Origin: Gottfriedia acidiceleris
GTDB lineage: Bacteria > Bacillota > Bacilli > Bacillales > Bacillaceae_G
NCBI RefSeq assembly: GCF_004138285.1
Contig: NZ_SCFN01000020.1
Coordinates: 1-58,414, forward strand
DNA length: 58,414 nt
Direction of reading: 5' to 3'
Shown: in pieces, positions 1 to 8,663 of the stretch
How the letters are laid out: the number at the start of each line of letters is the position of its first letter
Position numbering within the stretch: the first letter of the stretch is position 1
The notes under the pieces: model-generated
The model's database searches: none
Seen by the model: only the letters and a program-made list of their open reading frames with translations
What the model was told of the DNA's origin: nothing
Made by a program: the position numbers and the translations under genes

Positions 1-73
1 GTAAAGGATAATTCATTATTTCAATTGACTAGTCTATTGTTTTTAAGATTATTATTTTTTTATAAAGAAACTT

Positions 74-196
74 GATTGGAACGAAAGGGTGCTCGACTCC
101 TATGGGAGAAGCGGGAAGGCTGAGACCCCACAGGCGGCGCCGAGGAGGCTCAGGTCTCGCCCCATGGAAAGCGAGCACCCTGTAGTGGAAATCAAT
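74..196 (+). repeat. GC-rich Bacillaceae intergenic repeat, intact copy
   Basis: A GC-rich island in very AT-rich DNA. The outer arms are an inverted repeat: GGGTGCTCG near 87 answers CGAGCACCC near 173. Inside, GAGACC pairs with GGTCTC around a central GGCGCC. The flanks, GGAACGAAAG and GTGGAAATCAA, are what I recall as the hallmark of a dispersed intergenic repeat common in Bacillaceae genomes. A decayed copy lies on the minus strand at 37842-37976. Its function is unknown. No convincing protein is encoded. Confidence 0.75.
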
Positions 197-264
197 ATGA
201 CACAACTTACTTATCAATGAACAATCCAACAATTTAATTGACAAATTCTTTTTTGAACAGCATG

Positions 265-295
265 AAAAAGCTAACAAATTTATTGTTAGCTTTTT
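265..295. terminator. Bidirectional terminator
   Basis: A 13-bp perfect inverted repeat (AAAAAGCTAACAA, 5-nt loop, TTGTTAGCTTTTT) overlaps the stop codon of the minus-strand gene that ends at 294. It has T-runs in both directions. Confidence 0.85.
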
Positions 296-617
296 AAGCA
301 TGTATTTTTGTATCATTGGACATTTGTTGGTTACTTCTAAACCAGATCCAAAGATCGTTAATAATTGATGCTAATTCTGCAATTTCAGAATTTAATTTAC
401 AGCTCAAAGCAAAATCTGATTCATGATTTAATTGTTCTTGTTTATGATTAATCGAAAACTCTAAACGCTTAATTTGATCAGGTATTTCACCACGAATATA
501 TTCCCATTCAGTAATAATCATTAGTTGTTGATCGCGAGAGTAATCTTCCCAATCCAGCTTTAGGCTAGGTAGAAAAATACCTAATCGTTCATCGTATGAA
601 AAATAATCTTGTAACAT
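294..617 (-). CDS. Hypothetical protein, 107 aa
   Basis: I do not recognise a family. The start at 617 is chosen because a strong ribosome binding site (GGGGGAGT) lies seven bases upstream; a longer in-frame start at 650 has no such site. The protein is acidic and probably all helical. It begins MLQDYFSYDERLGIFLPSL, has a charged middle that could form a coiled coil (about residues 50-80), and ends with the hydrophobic stretch EIAELASIINDLWIWFR. It has no signal peptide or membrane segment. It is a monocistronic gene that runs into a strong terminator. Codon use matches the neighbours, so it is probably a real conserved gene of unknown role. Confidence 0.7.
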   Translation of the reverse strand: MLQDYFSYDERLGIFLPSLKLDWEDYSRDQQLMIITEWEYIRGEIPDQIKRLEFSINHKQEQLNHESDFALSCKLNSEIAELASIINDLWIWFRSNQQMSNDTKIHA

Positions 618-989
618 TTTTTTACTCCCCCTCATGACTATATTATACATTGAAAAAATATGTGAAACATATTGATTTTTAAATTTCTAGATTTCTGAAA
701 TAAAAATTGTTTGTAAATAGCCTAAAATCTAAAAATAAAAATTATTAAAATAAAAGGAAAATAATTCATAATAATAGAAAACATAGTTATCTTTTAATAA
801 AATAATCTTACTAAATTAAAGATATATGTATAAGATAATGACATAATTTTTAAAGGCTTGGCTATATGCTTAAATAACCTATTAAAAAAGTTAATGAAAA
901 TAGAGTTTATAAATACATACAATTGATTGATTTATCTAGATGATTTTCACAAATATATATAATTATTTAGACTTGAAAGGAAGAGTTTT
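618..989. other. AT-rich intergenic region, nothing specific
   Basis: About 370 bases of very AT-rich sequence lie between the divergent gene ending at 617 and ytkK. It must hold promoters for both genes. I could not pick out a convincing -35/-10 pair, hairpin or ORF. Confidence 0.5.
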
Positions 990-1763
990 ATGAGGCATGC
1001 TGTCATTACGGCAGGATCGAAGGGGTTAGGGAAGAAAGTAACTGAATCATTTTTAAATGAAGGTTATTCAGTAACTGTTACGTACTTTTCTGATGAACAA
1101 GCTGTCAAAGAGCGAAAAGAAGAATGGAAGGATTATTTGGACCGTGTTCTTTTTGTAAAAGGTGATATTTGCGATAAACAATTTATTAATGAGATTGTCT
1201 CAAAAACGATGGAGAAATTCGGTAGGGTTGATTGTCTTATTAATAATGCTGGTCCGTATTTATTTAACCGTAAAAAACTGGCTGACTACACTGATGAAGA
1301 GTGGGAATACTTGTTGTATGGAAATTTGCACAGCGTATTTTATCTTTTAAAGCAAATTATTCCAATTATGAGAAAGCAGAAATATGGACGTATAATAAAT
1401 TATGGATTTCAAGGTGCCAATGCAGCTTCGGGATGGATTTATCGTTCTGCATTCAGTGCAGCTAAAGTAGGTCTAGTTTCATTAACTAAAACAATAGCCT
1501 ATGAGGAAGCTGAAAACGGTATAACCTCTAATATGATTTGTCCAGGAGATATTTTTGGTGATATGAAAGAAGCAAATCAAACTGAAGCAAGTAAGGATGG
1601 AAAAGGTCTTGCACCAGTTGGAAGATCTGGTACTGGAGAAGATATAGCAAGGATGGTGCAATTTTTGTGTAAGGAAGAGTCTGACTTCATAACAGGTGAT
1701 ATATTTGAAGTCACTGGTGGCTTGGATGTCATTAATAAATACAGACATATTTCATTATCATGA
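990..1763 (+). CDS. ytkK: SDR-family protein YtkK, catalytic Tyr replaced
   Basis: A short-chain dehydrogenase/reductase-fold protein of 257 aa, the expected length, resembling B. subtilis YtkK. The nucleotide-binding glycine motif is TAGSKGLGK (residues 7-15) and the NNAG motif is at 85-88. In the active-site helix the usual YxxxK reads FSAAK, so Phe155 stands where the catalytic tyrosine should be, with Lys159 kept. The serine normally about 13 residues earlier is also not in place. The nearby Tyr151 might substitute, or the protein may bind NAD(P) without classical SDR catalysis. The RBS AAGGAAGAG precedes the ATG. It appears monocistronic, upstream of ald. No substrate can be inferred. 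Confidence 0.85.
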   Translation: MRHAVITAGSKGLGKKVTESFLNEGYSVTVTYFSDEQAVKERKEEWKDYLDRVLFVKGDICDKQFINEIVSKTMEKFGRVDCLINNAGPYLFNRKKLADYTDEEWEYLLYGNLHSVFYLLKQIIPIMRKQKYGRIINYGFQGANAASGWIYRSAFSAAKVGLVSLTKTIAYEEAENGITSNMICPGDIFGDMKEANQTEASKDGKGLAPVGRSGTGEDIARMVQFLCKEESDFITGDIFEVTGGLDVINKYRHISLS

Positions 1764-1958
1764 GAATTCATGGGACAATTCCATTTTTAAAGCATAATTT
1801 ATAGTAAAAAAGATTCTGAATTAATATTTATTAAACGAAATTAAGCGTTTTCATTTTCTGCACTATATGTTTTGTGTTAATATAAAAATGTATTATTTTT
1901 TAATAAATAGAGCTCATCCTAAGAGGCACGAATTAAATATATTTCAGGGGGAAATAAC

Positions 1959-3092
1959 ATGCGTATTGGGGTACCAAAAGAAATAAAAAACAACGAAAAT
2001 CGTGTAGCAATGACACCAGCTGGAGTAATGAACTTAGTTGGACATGGACATTCAGTTTACATTGAAACAAATGCTGGACTTGGTTCAGGATTTACTAATG
2101 AAGAATACGTAAATGCTGGCGCAACAATTGTTGAAACAGCTGAAGAGGCTTGGAATAATGAAATGGTTATGAAAGTTAAAGAACCAATTCCAAGCGAATA
2201 TGGATATTTCCGTGAAGGATTAATTTTATTCACATACTTACATTTAGCTCCAGAGCCTGAATTAACTAAGGCTTTAATTGATAATAAAGTAATAGGAATT
2301 GCTTACGAAACTGTACAAGTTGGTAATACATTACCGTTATTAACTCCAATGAGTGAAGTAGCAGGACGTATGTCAGCTCAAATCGGTGCTCAATTCCTTG
2401 AGAAAAATAAAGGCGGAAAAGGTATTTTATTAGGTGGAGTACCAGGAGTACGTCGTGGAAAAGTTACAATCATTGGTGGAGGTGTAGCAGGAACAAATGC
2501 TGCTAAAGTAGCTGTTGGTCTTGGTGCTCATGTAACGATGATTGACTTAAATCCAGATCGTTTACGTCAATTAGATGATATTTTCGGTCATCAAATTACG
2601 ACTTTAATGTCAAACCCTTACAATATTGCTGAAGCGGTTAAAGAATCTGATCTTGTAATCGGTGCAGTATTAATTCCAGGTGCAAAAGCGCCAAAACTTG
2701 TAACAACAGAAATGATCGAATCAATGGAACCAGGTTCAGTTGTAGTTGATATTGCAATTGACCAAGGTGGTATTTTCGAAACAACAGATCGTATTACAAC
2801 TCATGATTTCCCAACATATGAGAAGCATGGAGTAGTACACTACGCTGTAGCAAACATGCCTGGTGCAGTACCTCGTACTTCTACTATGGCATTAACAAAT
2901 GTTACAGTACCTTATGCAGTTCAAATTGCTAACAAAGGTTATCAAAAAGCTTGCTTAGATAACTCTGCATTATTCAAAGGTATTAACACACTTGATGGAT
3001 ATGTAACATACGAAGCAGTAGCGGAAGCTCACGGCTTAGAATACAAAGAAGCAACTACTTTATTACAAGGTACATCTGTTTCTACAAACTAA
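1959..3092 (+). CDS. ald: Alanine dehydrogenase
   Basis: NAD-dependent alanine dehydrogenase, 377 aa, full length. It interconverts L-alanine and pyruvate plus ammonia in the cytoplasm. In Bacillus it supports growth on alanine and sporulation. The N-terminal half has the signature [16 protein letters not shown], the substrate-binding lysine in KVKEP (Lys74) and the catalytic histidine in TYLHLAPEP (His95). The Rossmann motif GGGVAG is at 173-178, followed by the acidic end of beta-2 (MIDLNPD) that favours NAD. The RBS GGGGGAAATAAC leads the ATG. It is a single-gene unit closed by a strong terminator. In B. subtilis the gene is controlled by AdeR, but no adeR homologue is visible next to it here. 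Confidence 0.97.
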   Translation: MRIGVPKEIKNNENRVAMTPAGVMNLVGHGHSVYIETNAGLGSGFTNEEYVNAGATIVETAEEAWNNEMVMKVKEPIPSEYGYFREGLILFTYLHLAPEPELTKALIDNKVIGIAYETVQVGNTLPLLTPMSEVAGRMSAQIGAQFLEKNKGGKGILLGGVPGVRRGKVTIIGGGVAGTNAAKVAVGLGAHVTMIDLNPDRLRQLDDIFGHQITTLMSNPYNIAEAVKESDLVIGAVLIPGAKAPKLVTTEMIESMEPGSVVVDIAIDQGGIFETTDRITTHDFPTYEKHGVVHYAVANMPGAVPRTSTMALTNVTVPYAVQIANKGYQKACLDNSALFKGINTLDGYVTYEAVAEAHGLEYKEATTLLQGTSVSTN

Positions 3093-3100
3093 TAAAAAGT

Positions 3101-3136
3101 AAAATCCCTTTATCGAAATCGGTAAAGGGATTTTAT
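3101..3136 (+). terminator. ald terminator
   Basis: AAAATCCCTTTA pairs with TAAAGGGATTTT across a 10-nt loop, followed by a T-rich tail. Confidence 0.9.
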
Positions 3137-3222
3137 TTTATTCTCAATTCTAATAACATTCACTTTGATTTATAGTAAAATTATATTATAATTTCCATTT
3201 TATGTAAAAAGGAGTGGGGATA

Positions 3223-3510
3223 TTGGAATTTATTTTTATACTTATTTTTCTGATTACAGGTATTTTGGGGTTTAACTGGCTAATGGGTTATCGTAATCAA
3301 AATATTACATTAGATTTAGATGAGCGTTATTTAAATCTAAATGAATATGCGAAGGCTGTGAAGGCTGAATTAGAAAGCCAAGGTAAAACAGTTGATTACA
3401 GAGGAAATAGACTTTTTATAATAAATGGTAAACAATATCATCTAATGAACGAAATGTATCAATGGGTGGTGTTCCATTACAACATACGATCCTTCAAAAG
3501 GTATAAATAA
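3223..3510 (+). CDS. Small membrane-anchored hypothetical protein, 95 aa
   Basis: I do not recognise this protein. The TTG at 3223 is preferred because GGAGTGGGG sits just upstream; a GTG at 3214 lies inside that ribosome binding site. Residues 2-22 form one hydrophobic transmembrane helix (EFIFILIFLITGILGFNWL). A soluble part of about 70 aa follows, containing an acidic leucine-rich stretch (DLDERYLNLNEYAKAVKAEL) and a short beta-like segment (YRGNRLFIINGKQYHL). It is probably a single-pass membrane protein with a cytoplasmic tail. It ends in a terminator shared with the convergent acetyltransferase gene. Confidence 0.65.
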   Translation: MEFIFILIFLITGILGFNWLMGYRNQNITLDLDERYLNLNEYAKAVKAELESQGKTVDYRGNRLFIINGKQYHLMNEMYQWVVFHYNIRSFKRYK

Positions 3511-3548
3511 AAACCCCCTTCTCCATCTAATTGAAGAAAGGGGTTTTT
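3509..3548. terminator. Bidirectional terminator between convergent genes
   Basis: AAAAACCCCCTTCT pairs with AGAAAGGGGTTTTT, with A- and T-runs on both sides. It serves the 3223-3510 gene and the acetyltransferase gene. Confidence 0.85.
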
Positions 3549-3567
3549 ATTTGGTATTTAAACCTCA

Positions 3568-4092
3568 CTAAAAATTATATTCATCTTTCAAAATGCTATA
3601 TTGATACATATCACGATGAGCGCCTTTAAAAAACTCATGTTTGCGCAATATACCATCTAAATGAAAGCCTAGTTTTGTAAGGAAATTTTGTGAAGCAATA
3701 TTAAATTCGTATACTTCACCATATATTTTTATGAGTTTTAATTCATTAAAAGCATAATTAAGTAGATAGTTTAATGCAAATGAACCAATTCCTTTATTTT
3801 GCATTGAGTGATCTCCAATTACGATTCCAAAAGCGGCATGATTATTCTCTTGATCAAGATTTCCTAATTCAATTCTTCCAATACAAATACCATTGTATTC
3901 GATTGTGAACAAATGGAGATTAGGTTTAAGTCCATCAAAATATTTTTCATAGCCTTGTACCATTTCATCTAAAGAACGTGGTTTTTCTATTCCTACAAGT
4001 TTACCAATCTCATCATCACATTCCCATTTATGCATAATTGGGATATCTGAGGGAAGTACTTGTCGAATATTTATTAATTCGTCTTGATTCAT
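3568..4092 (-). CDS. GNAT-family N-acetyltransferase
   Basis: A GCN5-related acetyltransferase of 174 aa, closest in style to the RimJ/RimL-type branch. The acetyl-CoA pyrophosphate-binding motif is QNKGIG (residues 98-103), preceded by the beta-4 strand FGIVIGD. Further on, the sequence FLTKLGFHLDGILRKHEFFKGAHRDMYQYSIL is typical of the C-terminal half of this branch. The acceptor substrate is unknown. Its ATG starts one base after the stop codon of pepQ, so the two genes are transcribed, and probably translated, together. It has no ribosome binding site of its own beyond sequence inside the pepQ end, which fits translational coupling. Confidence 0.88.
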   Translation of the reverse strand: MNQDELINIRQVLPSDIPIMHKWECDDEIGKLVGIEKPRSLDEMVQGYEKYFDGLKPNLHLFTIEYNGICIGRIELGNLDQENNHAAFGIVIGDHSMQNKGIGSFALNYLLNYAFNELKLIKIYGEVYEFNIASQNFLTKLGFHLDGILRKHEFFKGAHRDMYQYSILKDEYNF

Positions 4093-4093
4093 A

Positions 4094-5188
4094 TTATAGG
4101 ATGATTAATTCTTTAGGGAACTTCGTTAATGTCATTGCACCAGTTTCTGTAATAACGATATCATCTTCAATACGAACTCCACCAACATTTGGTACATAGA
4201 TTCCTGGTTCAATTGTATATGACATACCCGTTTTAATAATACCAGTATTTGAATCATTTACTGATGGGTAATCGTGGATACCAATACCTAAACCGTGACC
4301 AATACGGTGAACGAAATATTCGCCATATCCAGCGTCTGTGATGATTTGACGAGCAGCACGATCAACATTTCCCAATACTTCGCCTGGTTTACTCACTTCG
4401 ATTGCAGCAAGTTGACCTTTTAAAACGGTTTCATAAATTTCTCGTTGTTGCTCATTTGGTTGACCAAACATTACTGTACGAGTAATATCTGAGCAATACC
4501 CATCAACGATAAATCCTAAGTCCATAAGTACAAAATCACCTTTTTTAATTGGGTTTGTACCTGGATTTCCATGTGGTAACGCCGAGTTTGCACCAGTTAA
4601 AATTAAAGTACTAAATGAAGTTTTAGAAATACCTTTTTTCTTCATTTCGTATTCCATTTCAGCAATTAAATCCATTTCTGTTTTGCCTTCAGCAATACGA
4701 TCAACAATAATTTGGCAAGCCATGTCAGCCGCTTCAGCAGCAACTTGCATACGACGAATTTCTTCACTATCTTTAATTAAACGTAAGTCATGTAATTTTT
4801 CCTCAGCTGCAAGGAATTGTACACCAGGGAAAAGTTGTACTAATCTTTCATAGCGGCCAACAAGAAGATGTTCTTTTTCGATCGCCATACGATTTACTGT
4901 AATATTACGTTTTGCTAATGATTCTTGTATCATTGCCCAAGGATCTTGACTATCATTAAAGCCTATTACGTCATATTTCCAGCCGGCATTTTGTACATGT
5001 CCAACTTCCATTTGTGGACATACAAGAATTGGCTCATCATTTGGAAATACAAGACAAGCTAAAAGACGCTCATGTGGATTACAATGGAAATTAGTTAAAT
5101 AAAATACGTTCTCAGTAGATGTAATAAATCCTAGTTGAATATCTTGCTCTTTTAACCAAGTTGATAGATTTTGTATACGGTGTTCCAT
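4094..5188 (-). CDS. pepQ: Xaa-Pro dipeptidase (M24 family)
   Basis: An M24 metallopeptidase of 364 aa that cleaves Xaa-Pro dipeptides in the cytoplasm. It has a creatinase-type N-terminal domain (about 1-125) and a pita-bread catalytic domain. All five metal ligands are visible: Asp223 and Asp234 in DLGFIVDGYCSDITRT, His298 in HRIGHGLG, Glu327 in TIEPGIY and Glu341 in VRIEDD. The start at 5188 is preferred over the ATG at 5197 because AAAGGA lies eight bases upstream of it and overlaps the longer start. The N-terminal NPHERLLA region resembles the YkvY/PepQ branch. It is the first gene of a two-gene unit with the acetyltransferase. Confidence 0.93.
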   Translation of the reverse strand: MEHRIQNLSTWLKEQDIQLGFITSTENVFYLTNFHCNPHERLLACLVFPNDEPILVCPQMEVGHVQNAGWKYDVIGFNDSQDPWAMIQESLAKRNITVNRMAIEKEHLLVGRYERLVQLFPGVQFLAAEEKLHDLRLIKDSEEIRRMQVAAEAADMACQIIVDRIAEGKTEMDLIAEMEYEMKKKGISKTSFSTLILTGANSALPHGNPGTNPIKKGDFVLMDLGFIVDGYCSDITRTVMFGQPNEQQREIYETVLKGQLAAIEVSKPGEVLGNVDRAARQIITDAGYGEYFVHRIGHGLGIGIHDYPSVNDSNTGIIKTGMSYTIEPGIYVPNVGGVRIEDDIVITETGAMTLTKFPKELIIL

Positions 5189-5377
5189 TTGTAACATCCT
5201 TTCTTAAAAAACAAATTACTGCAATTAACAAAAAAGTCTTTACAGTTTATAACACTCTTATTTTATCATTTTTTATCGAATTTCGTAAAATAGTTAACTT
5301 ATTTCTTATTTTTGTAATAGAAAATAATCTGTTAAAATGTGGTAGAGACCAATTTAATAATAAAGGAGCGACTTCAT

Positions 5378-6064
5378 TTGAAAATTACATATTTTGGGCA
5401 CAGTGTTATTTTAGTAGAACACGGTCAAGATTCAATTATTATTGACCCATTTATTAACGGCAATCCACATACAAATGTGAAAGTAGAAAATATTAAAGTG
5501 AATTATATTTATGTAACACATGGTCATGGCGATCATTTAGGTGACACAGTTGAACTAGCAAAACGAAATGATGCAACTGTTATTGCTCCTGTGGAATTAG
5601 CAACTTGGATCTCGTGGCAAGGTGTCAAAGTTGTCCCTATGCATATCGGGGGAGAAAAAGAGTTTTCATTTGGTAATTTAAAATTAGTAGAAGCAATCCA
5701 TGGTTCAAGTATTGTTGATGAAGAAAATAAACAAATAATTAATGTAGGACCACCATCAGGCGTTTTATTAAAAATAGCTGATAAAACAATTTATCATGCT
5801 GGTGATACTGCATTATACAGAGGTATGAAAACATTAGGTGAGTATGAAAATATCGATATAGCATATTTACCAATTGGTAATCATTTTACAATGGGAATCG
5901 ACGATGCAGTAATTGCTTCTGAATGGATTAATGCACAGCAAGTTATTCCGATGCATTATAATACATTTCCACCAATCCAAGTAGACCCAAATGAGTTCCT
6001 TGCAAAATTACCAAAGAAAAATGGTTTCATCCATGAGCCAAATACAACAATTTCTTTATTGTAG
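5378..6064 (+). CDS. ytkL: Metal-dependent hydrolase YtkL (UPF0173, MBL fold)
   Basis: A beta-lactamase-fold hydrolase of 228 aa of the UPF0173 family. The zinc motif is THGHGDH (His48, His50, Asp52, His53). Further ligands are likely in AIHGSS, HAGDTALY and PMHYNTFPP. The TTG at 5378 is chosen because GGAG is placed correctly upstream and the family begins KITYFGHS; an ATG at 5339 would add 13 residues without support. Its substrate is unknown in the literature I recall. It is a single gene with its own terminator, upstream of ytoI as in B. subtilis. Confidence 0.92.
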   Translation: MKITYFGHSVILVEHGQDSIIIDPFINGNPHTNVKVENIKVNYIYVTHGHGDHLGDTVELAKRNDATVIAPVELATWISWQGVKVVPMHIGGEKEFSFGNLKLVEAIHGSSIVDEENKQIINVGPPSGVLLKIADKTIYHAGDTALYRGMKTLGEYENIDIAYLPIGNHFTMGIDDAVIASEWINAQQVIPMHYNTFPPIQVDPNEFLAKLPKKNGFIHEPNTTISLL

Positions 6065-6100
6065 TATAGGCTATCGAAGAAAATAATAGTACAGTATTAG

Positions 6101-6125
6101 AAGCACGTAGAAACGTGCTTTTTTT
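6101..6125 (+). terminator. ytkL terminator
   Basis: AAGCACGT and ACGTGCTT form an 8-bp stem with a 4-nt loop, followed by T5. Confidence 0.85.
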
Positions 6126-6194
6126 CATGGTATGAATTGTTATATAATAGTTAATAAAAATATTAATACAACCATTGAAAGCTTGGTGAGGTAA

Positions 6195-7511
6195 TTGACT
6201 ACAAAGCACGATCAAATACTAGAACATATTGAACAACTACCGGTCGGTCACAAAATATCAGTAAGACAAATTGCAAAAGATTTAAGTGTAAGTGAAGGTA
6301 CTGCATATAGAGCAATTAAAGATGCAGAAAACAAAGGATTTGTTAGTACCATTGAACGTGTAGGTACGATTCGAATTGAAACGAAAAGAAAAGAAAATAT
6401 TGAAAAATTAACTTTTGCCGAAGTTGTTAATATTGTTGATGGACAAGTTTTAGGTGGTAAAGAAGGATTACATAAAACACTTAATAAGTTTGTTATTGGT
6501 GCAATGCAGCTTGATGCGATGATGAGATATATTAGTGCAAATAATTTATTAATCGTCGGAAACCGAGTGAAAGCACATGAATTAGCATTAAAAGAAGGGT
6601 CAGCGGTTTTAGTAACAGGTGGATTTGATACAGATGAAAGTGTAAAACGTCTTGCGGATGAAATGAAAATGCCGATTATTTCTTCTAGTTATGATACGTT
6701 TACTGTTGCGACGTTAATTAATAGAGCAATTTATGATCAGTTAATTAAGAAAGATATAGTACTAGTTGAGGATATTCTCATTCCAACTGAAAAAACAGCT
6801 ACACTATCTCCATTTGATGAAGTTGAAAAGTGGTATGAACATAATAGAGACACAGGTCATGGAAGATATCCAGTAACAGATGATCGAGGTAAGCTAATAG
6901 GAATTGTAACTTCAAAGGATATCATACATGAACAACGTACTCAAAGAATTGATAAAGTTATGACTAGACAACCAATAAGTGTAAATGAAAAGATGTCGGT
7001 TGCGGCAGCTGCTAGAATGATGGTTTGGGAAGGCATAGAGTTGCTACCAGTTGTAAATACATCGAATAACTTAATCGGTATTATAAGTCGTCAAGATGTA
7101 CTTGAAGCACTACAGCAATTGCAACGTCAACCTCAAGTGGGAGAAACAATAGATGACATAGTTACGAGTCAATTTCATAATAATAAAGATCAAAAAAATG
7201 ATGACTTTACAATTAGATGTAATGTAACTCCGCAAATGACGAATGTAATTGGTACTCTTTCACATGGCGTATTTACGACGATTGTAACCGAGGCAGGTAA
7301 ACGAGCAGTTCGTGACATGAAAAAAGGGGACTTAATCGTAGAAAATATTACAATTTACTTCGTACAGCCAGTTCAAATTGATGATGTAATTGAAATTAAA
7401 CCAAAAGTTTTAGAATTAGGTCGTAAGTTTGGAAAAGTTGATGTTGAAGTATTTCAGCAAGGGATATTAGTAGGGAAAGCATTAATGATGATGCAGTTAT
7501 TAGATCGATGA
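6195..7511 (+). CDS. ytoI: CBS/DRTGG/hotdog regulatory protein YtoI
   Basis: A multidomain protein of 438 aa. A winged-helix-like N-terminus (about 1-60, KISVRQIAKDLSVSEGTAYR) is followed by a DRTGG domain (about 70-180), two CBS motifs (about 190-310, including GRYPVTDDRGKLIGIVTSKD) and a C-terminal hotdog thioesterase-like domain (about 330-435). CBS pairs usually sense adenine nucleotides, so a ligand-responsive regulator is plausible, but no function is established. The start is TTG with GGTGAGG upstream. The domain order matches B. subtilis YtoI, which sits next to ytpI and nrnA there too. It ends in its own terminator. Confidence 0.92.
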   Translation: MTTKHDQILEHIEQLPVGHKISVRQIAKDLSVSEGTAYRAIKDAENKGFVSTIERVGTIRIETKRKENIEKLTFAEVVNIVDGQVLGGKEGLHKTLNKFVIGAMQLDAMMRYISANNLLIVGNRVKAHELALKEGSAVLVTGGFDTDESVKRLADEMKMPIISSSYDTFTVATLINRAIYDQLIKKDIVLVEDILIPTEKTATLSPFDEVEKWYEHNRDTGHGRYPVTDDRGKLIGIVTSKDIIHEQRTQRIDKVMTRQPISVNEKMSVAAAARMMVWEGIELLPVVNTSNNLIGIISRQDVLEALQQLQRQPQVGETIDDIVTSQFHNNKDQKNDDFTIRCNVTPQMTNVIGTLSHGVFTTIVTEAGKRAVRDMKKGDLIVENITIYFVQPVQIDDVIEIKPKVLELGRKFGKVDVEVFQQGILVGKALMMMQLLDR

Positions 7512-7514
7512 GAT

Positions 7515-7548
7515 ATGGAAGCCGTATTTTGGCTTCCATTATTTTTTT
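7515..7548 (+). terminator. ytoI terminator
   Basis: ATGGAAGCC pairs with GGCTTCCAT across a 7-nt loop, followed by a T-run. Confidence 0.9.
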
Positions 7549-7557
7549 TAGTTACGT

Positions 7558-7583
7558 AAAAAAAAGCAGGAAACGATTCCCGC
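7558..7583 (-). terminator. Terminator of the 7617-8630 gene
   Basis: Read on the minus strand, GCGGGAA and TTCCTGC (one G-U pair) form a short stem followed by a run of at least eight T. Confidence 0.8.
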
Positions 7584-7616
7584 CTTTGAAGTTTATGAAA
7601 AGATCATCCCGTATTT

Positions 7617-8630
7617 TTAATTCGAAAGTAGTTTATTAACTCGATTAACAAATTCATTATTTTCGTTTCTAGTATCAAAATCTTTTGCTAAGTCATATAC
7701 AATTTTCTCTAATTTCTCTAAGTCATAAATAAATTCATCTTCATTTATTTTCAATTTTTTCGCCATAAATAATGCTGCTAGCCAAAACTCGAATTTATAT
7801 GATAGATTCGAAAGATTGTCACATAAATCAACATGTTTATAGAACAATTCAATTGCTCTGTCAGGATCACAAAAAGTTAAAAAAATCATTTGCTCACTTA
7901 GTTCAGGAATGTATTTTGTGCGATTATATGTTACAAAATAAGCTTTTTGTTGAATGATGAATGCTTCATCTATTTTGCTTTCTTCTAATAAAGGAAGAAG
8001 TAATTTTGAATAAGATTTGTGAATCGCTTCGTCACAATCAATTGAGCTATTCATGATTTTATTTTGCAAATTTAAGGCTTCTTGGAGGTGATCAGTTTTT
8101 AGTAAATAAATCATTTCACCATACATTTCACATTTTTCACAATTACTTAAATGATCCCTTGGAGATTTTTTAAATAGTTGATAGTTTTGTTTTGCGTAAT
8201 CAATTTGATCTAAATATAAGTTCATTATAAAAAGAGCTTGAAAATAAGGTCTTAAAGAATAGTTAGCAATCACTAAACGATTCTTAAAATCCTCGAAATA
8301 ATGGTGAATTTCTTCTAAAGAGAATCTGAGGGACTGAGGTATTATTTCTAACAACCACTTGTACAGCCATAGGATCTGCTCTTGCTCGATACGTTCTTCG
8401 TTTTGATCATATAAATCTACACACCACAAAAAGGTATCGATAAATAAGTCTATTTCACCAATAGAAAAAGCAGTTTCTGCTAATTCCATATTAACGTAAT
8501 ATAGATATCCCCATTCCTCTTGATTCTCTAATTCTTCTGCAAAAGTAAGTAGTTTTTGAAGTTTAATACTAGAATGTGATAATTCTACTAGTTCATCAAA
8601 TTTTGATGAAAATAGATCTTCTGTCATCAT
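7617..8630 (-). CDS. Hypothetical helical-repeat protein, 337 aa
   Basis: I do not recognise a named family. The protein looks all alpha-helical with a repetitive helix-turn-helix rhythm, for example AEELENQEEWGYLYYVNME, ALNLQNKIMN and DEAFIIQQKAYF, as in degenerate TPR-like solenoids. It has no signal peptide, membrane segment or catalytic motif. It is acidic and cytoplasmic, with cysteines clustered near CEKCEMYGE (about residues 165-173). The ATG at 8630 is followed by a second ATG; only a weak GTGAG ribosome binding site is visible. It lies 33 bases downstream of ytpI on the same strand, so they may be co-transcribed. It interrupts the ytoI-ytpI order known in B. subtilis and may be a lineage-specific insertion. 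Confidence 0.75.
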   Translation of the reverse strand: MMTEDLFSSKFDELVELSHSSIKLQKLLTFAEELENQEEWGYLYYVNMELAETAFSIGEIDLFIDTFLWCVDLYDQNEERIEQEQILWLYKWLLEIIPQSLRFSLEEIHHYFEDFKNRLVIANYSLRPYFQALFIMNLYLDQIDYAKQNYQLFKKSPRDHLSNCEKCEMYGEMIYLLKTDHLQEALNLQNKIMNSSIDCDEAIHKSYSKLLLPLLEESKIDEAFIIQQKAYFVTYNRTKYIPELSEQMIFLTFCDPDRAIELFYKHVDLCDNLSNLSYKFEFWLAALFMAKKLKINEDEFIYDLEKLEKIVYDLAKDFDTRNENNEFVNRVNKLLSN

Positions 8631-8663
8631 GTAAGTTTTCTCACTTTCTAGATTACTATAAGA

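Noticed and set aside
29-316. 95-aa minus-strand frame over the start of the window
   Set aside because: It runs through the GC-rich repeat element and a terminator. It has no ribosome binding site, and its composition changes abruptly inside the repeat.
5161-5445. Plus-strand frame overlapping the pepQ start and ytkL start
   Set aside because: It lies in the divergent promoter region and over the ytkL start in another frame, with no binding site.
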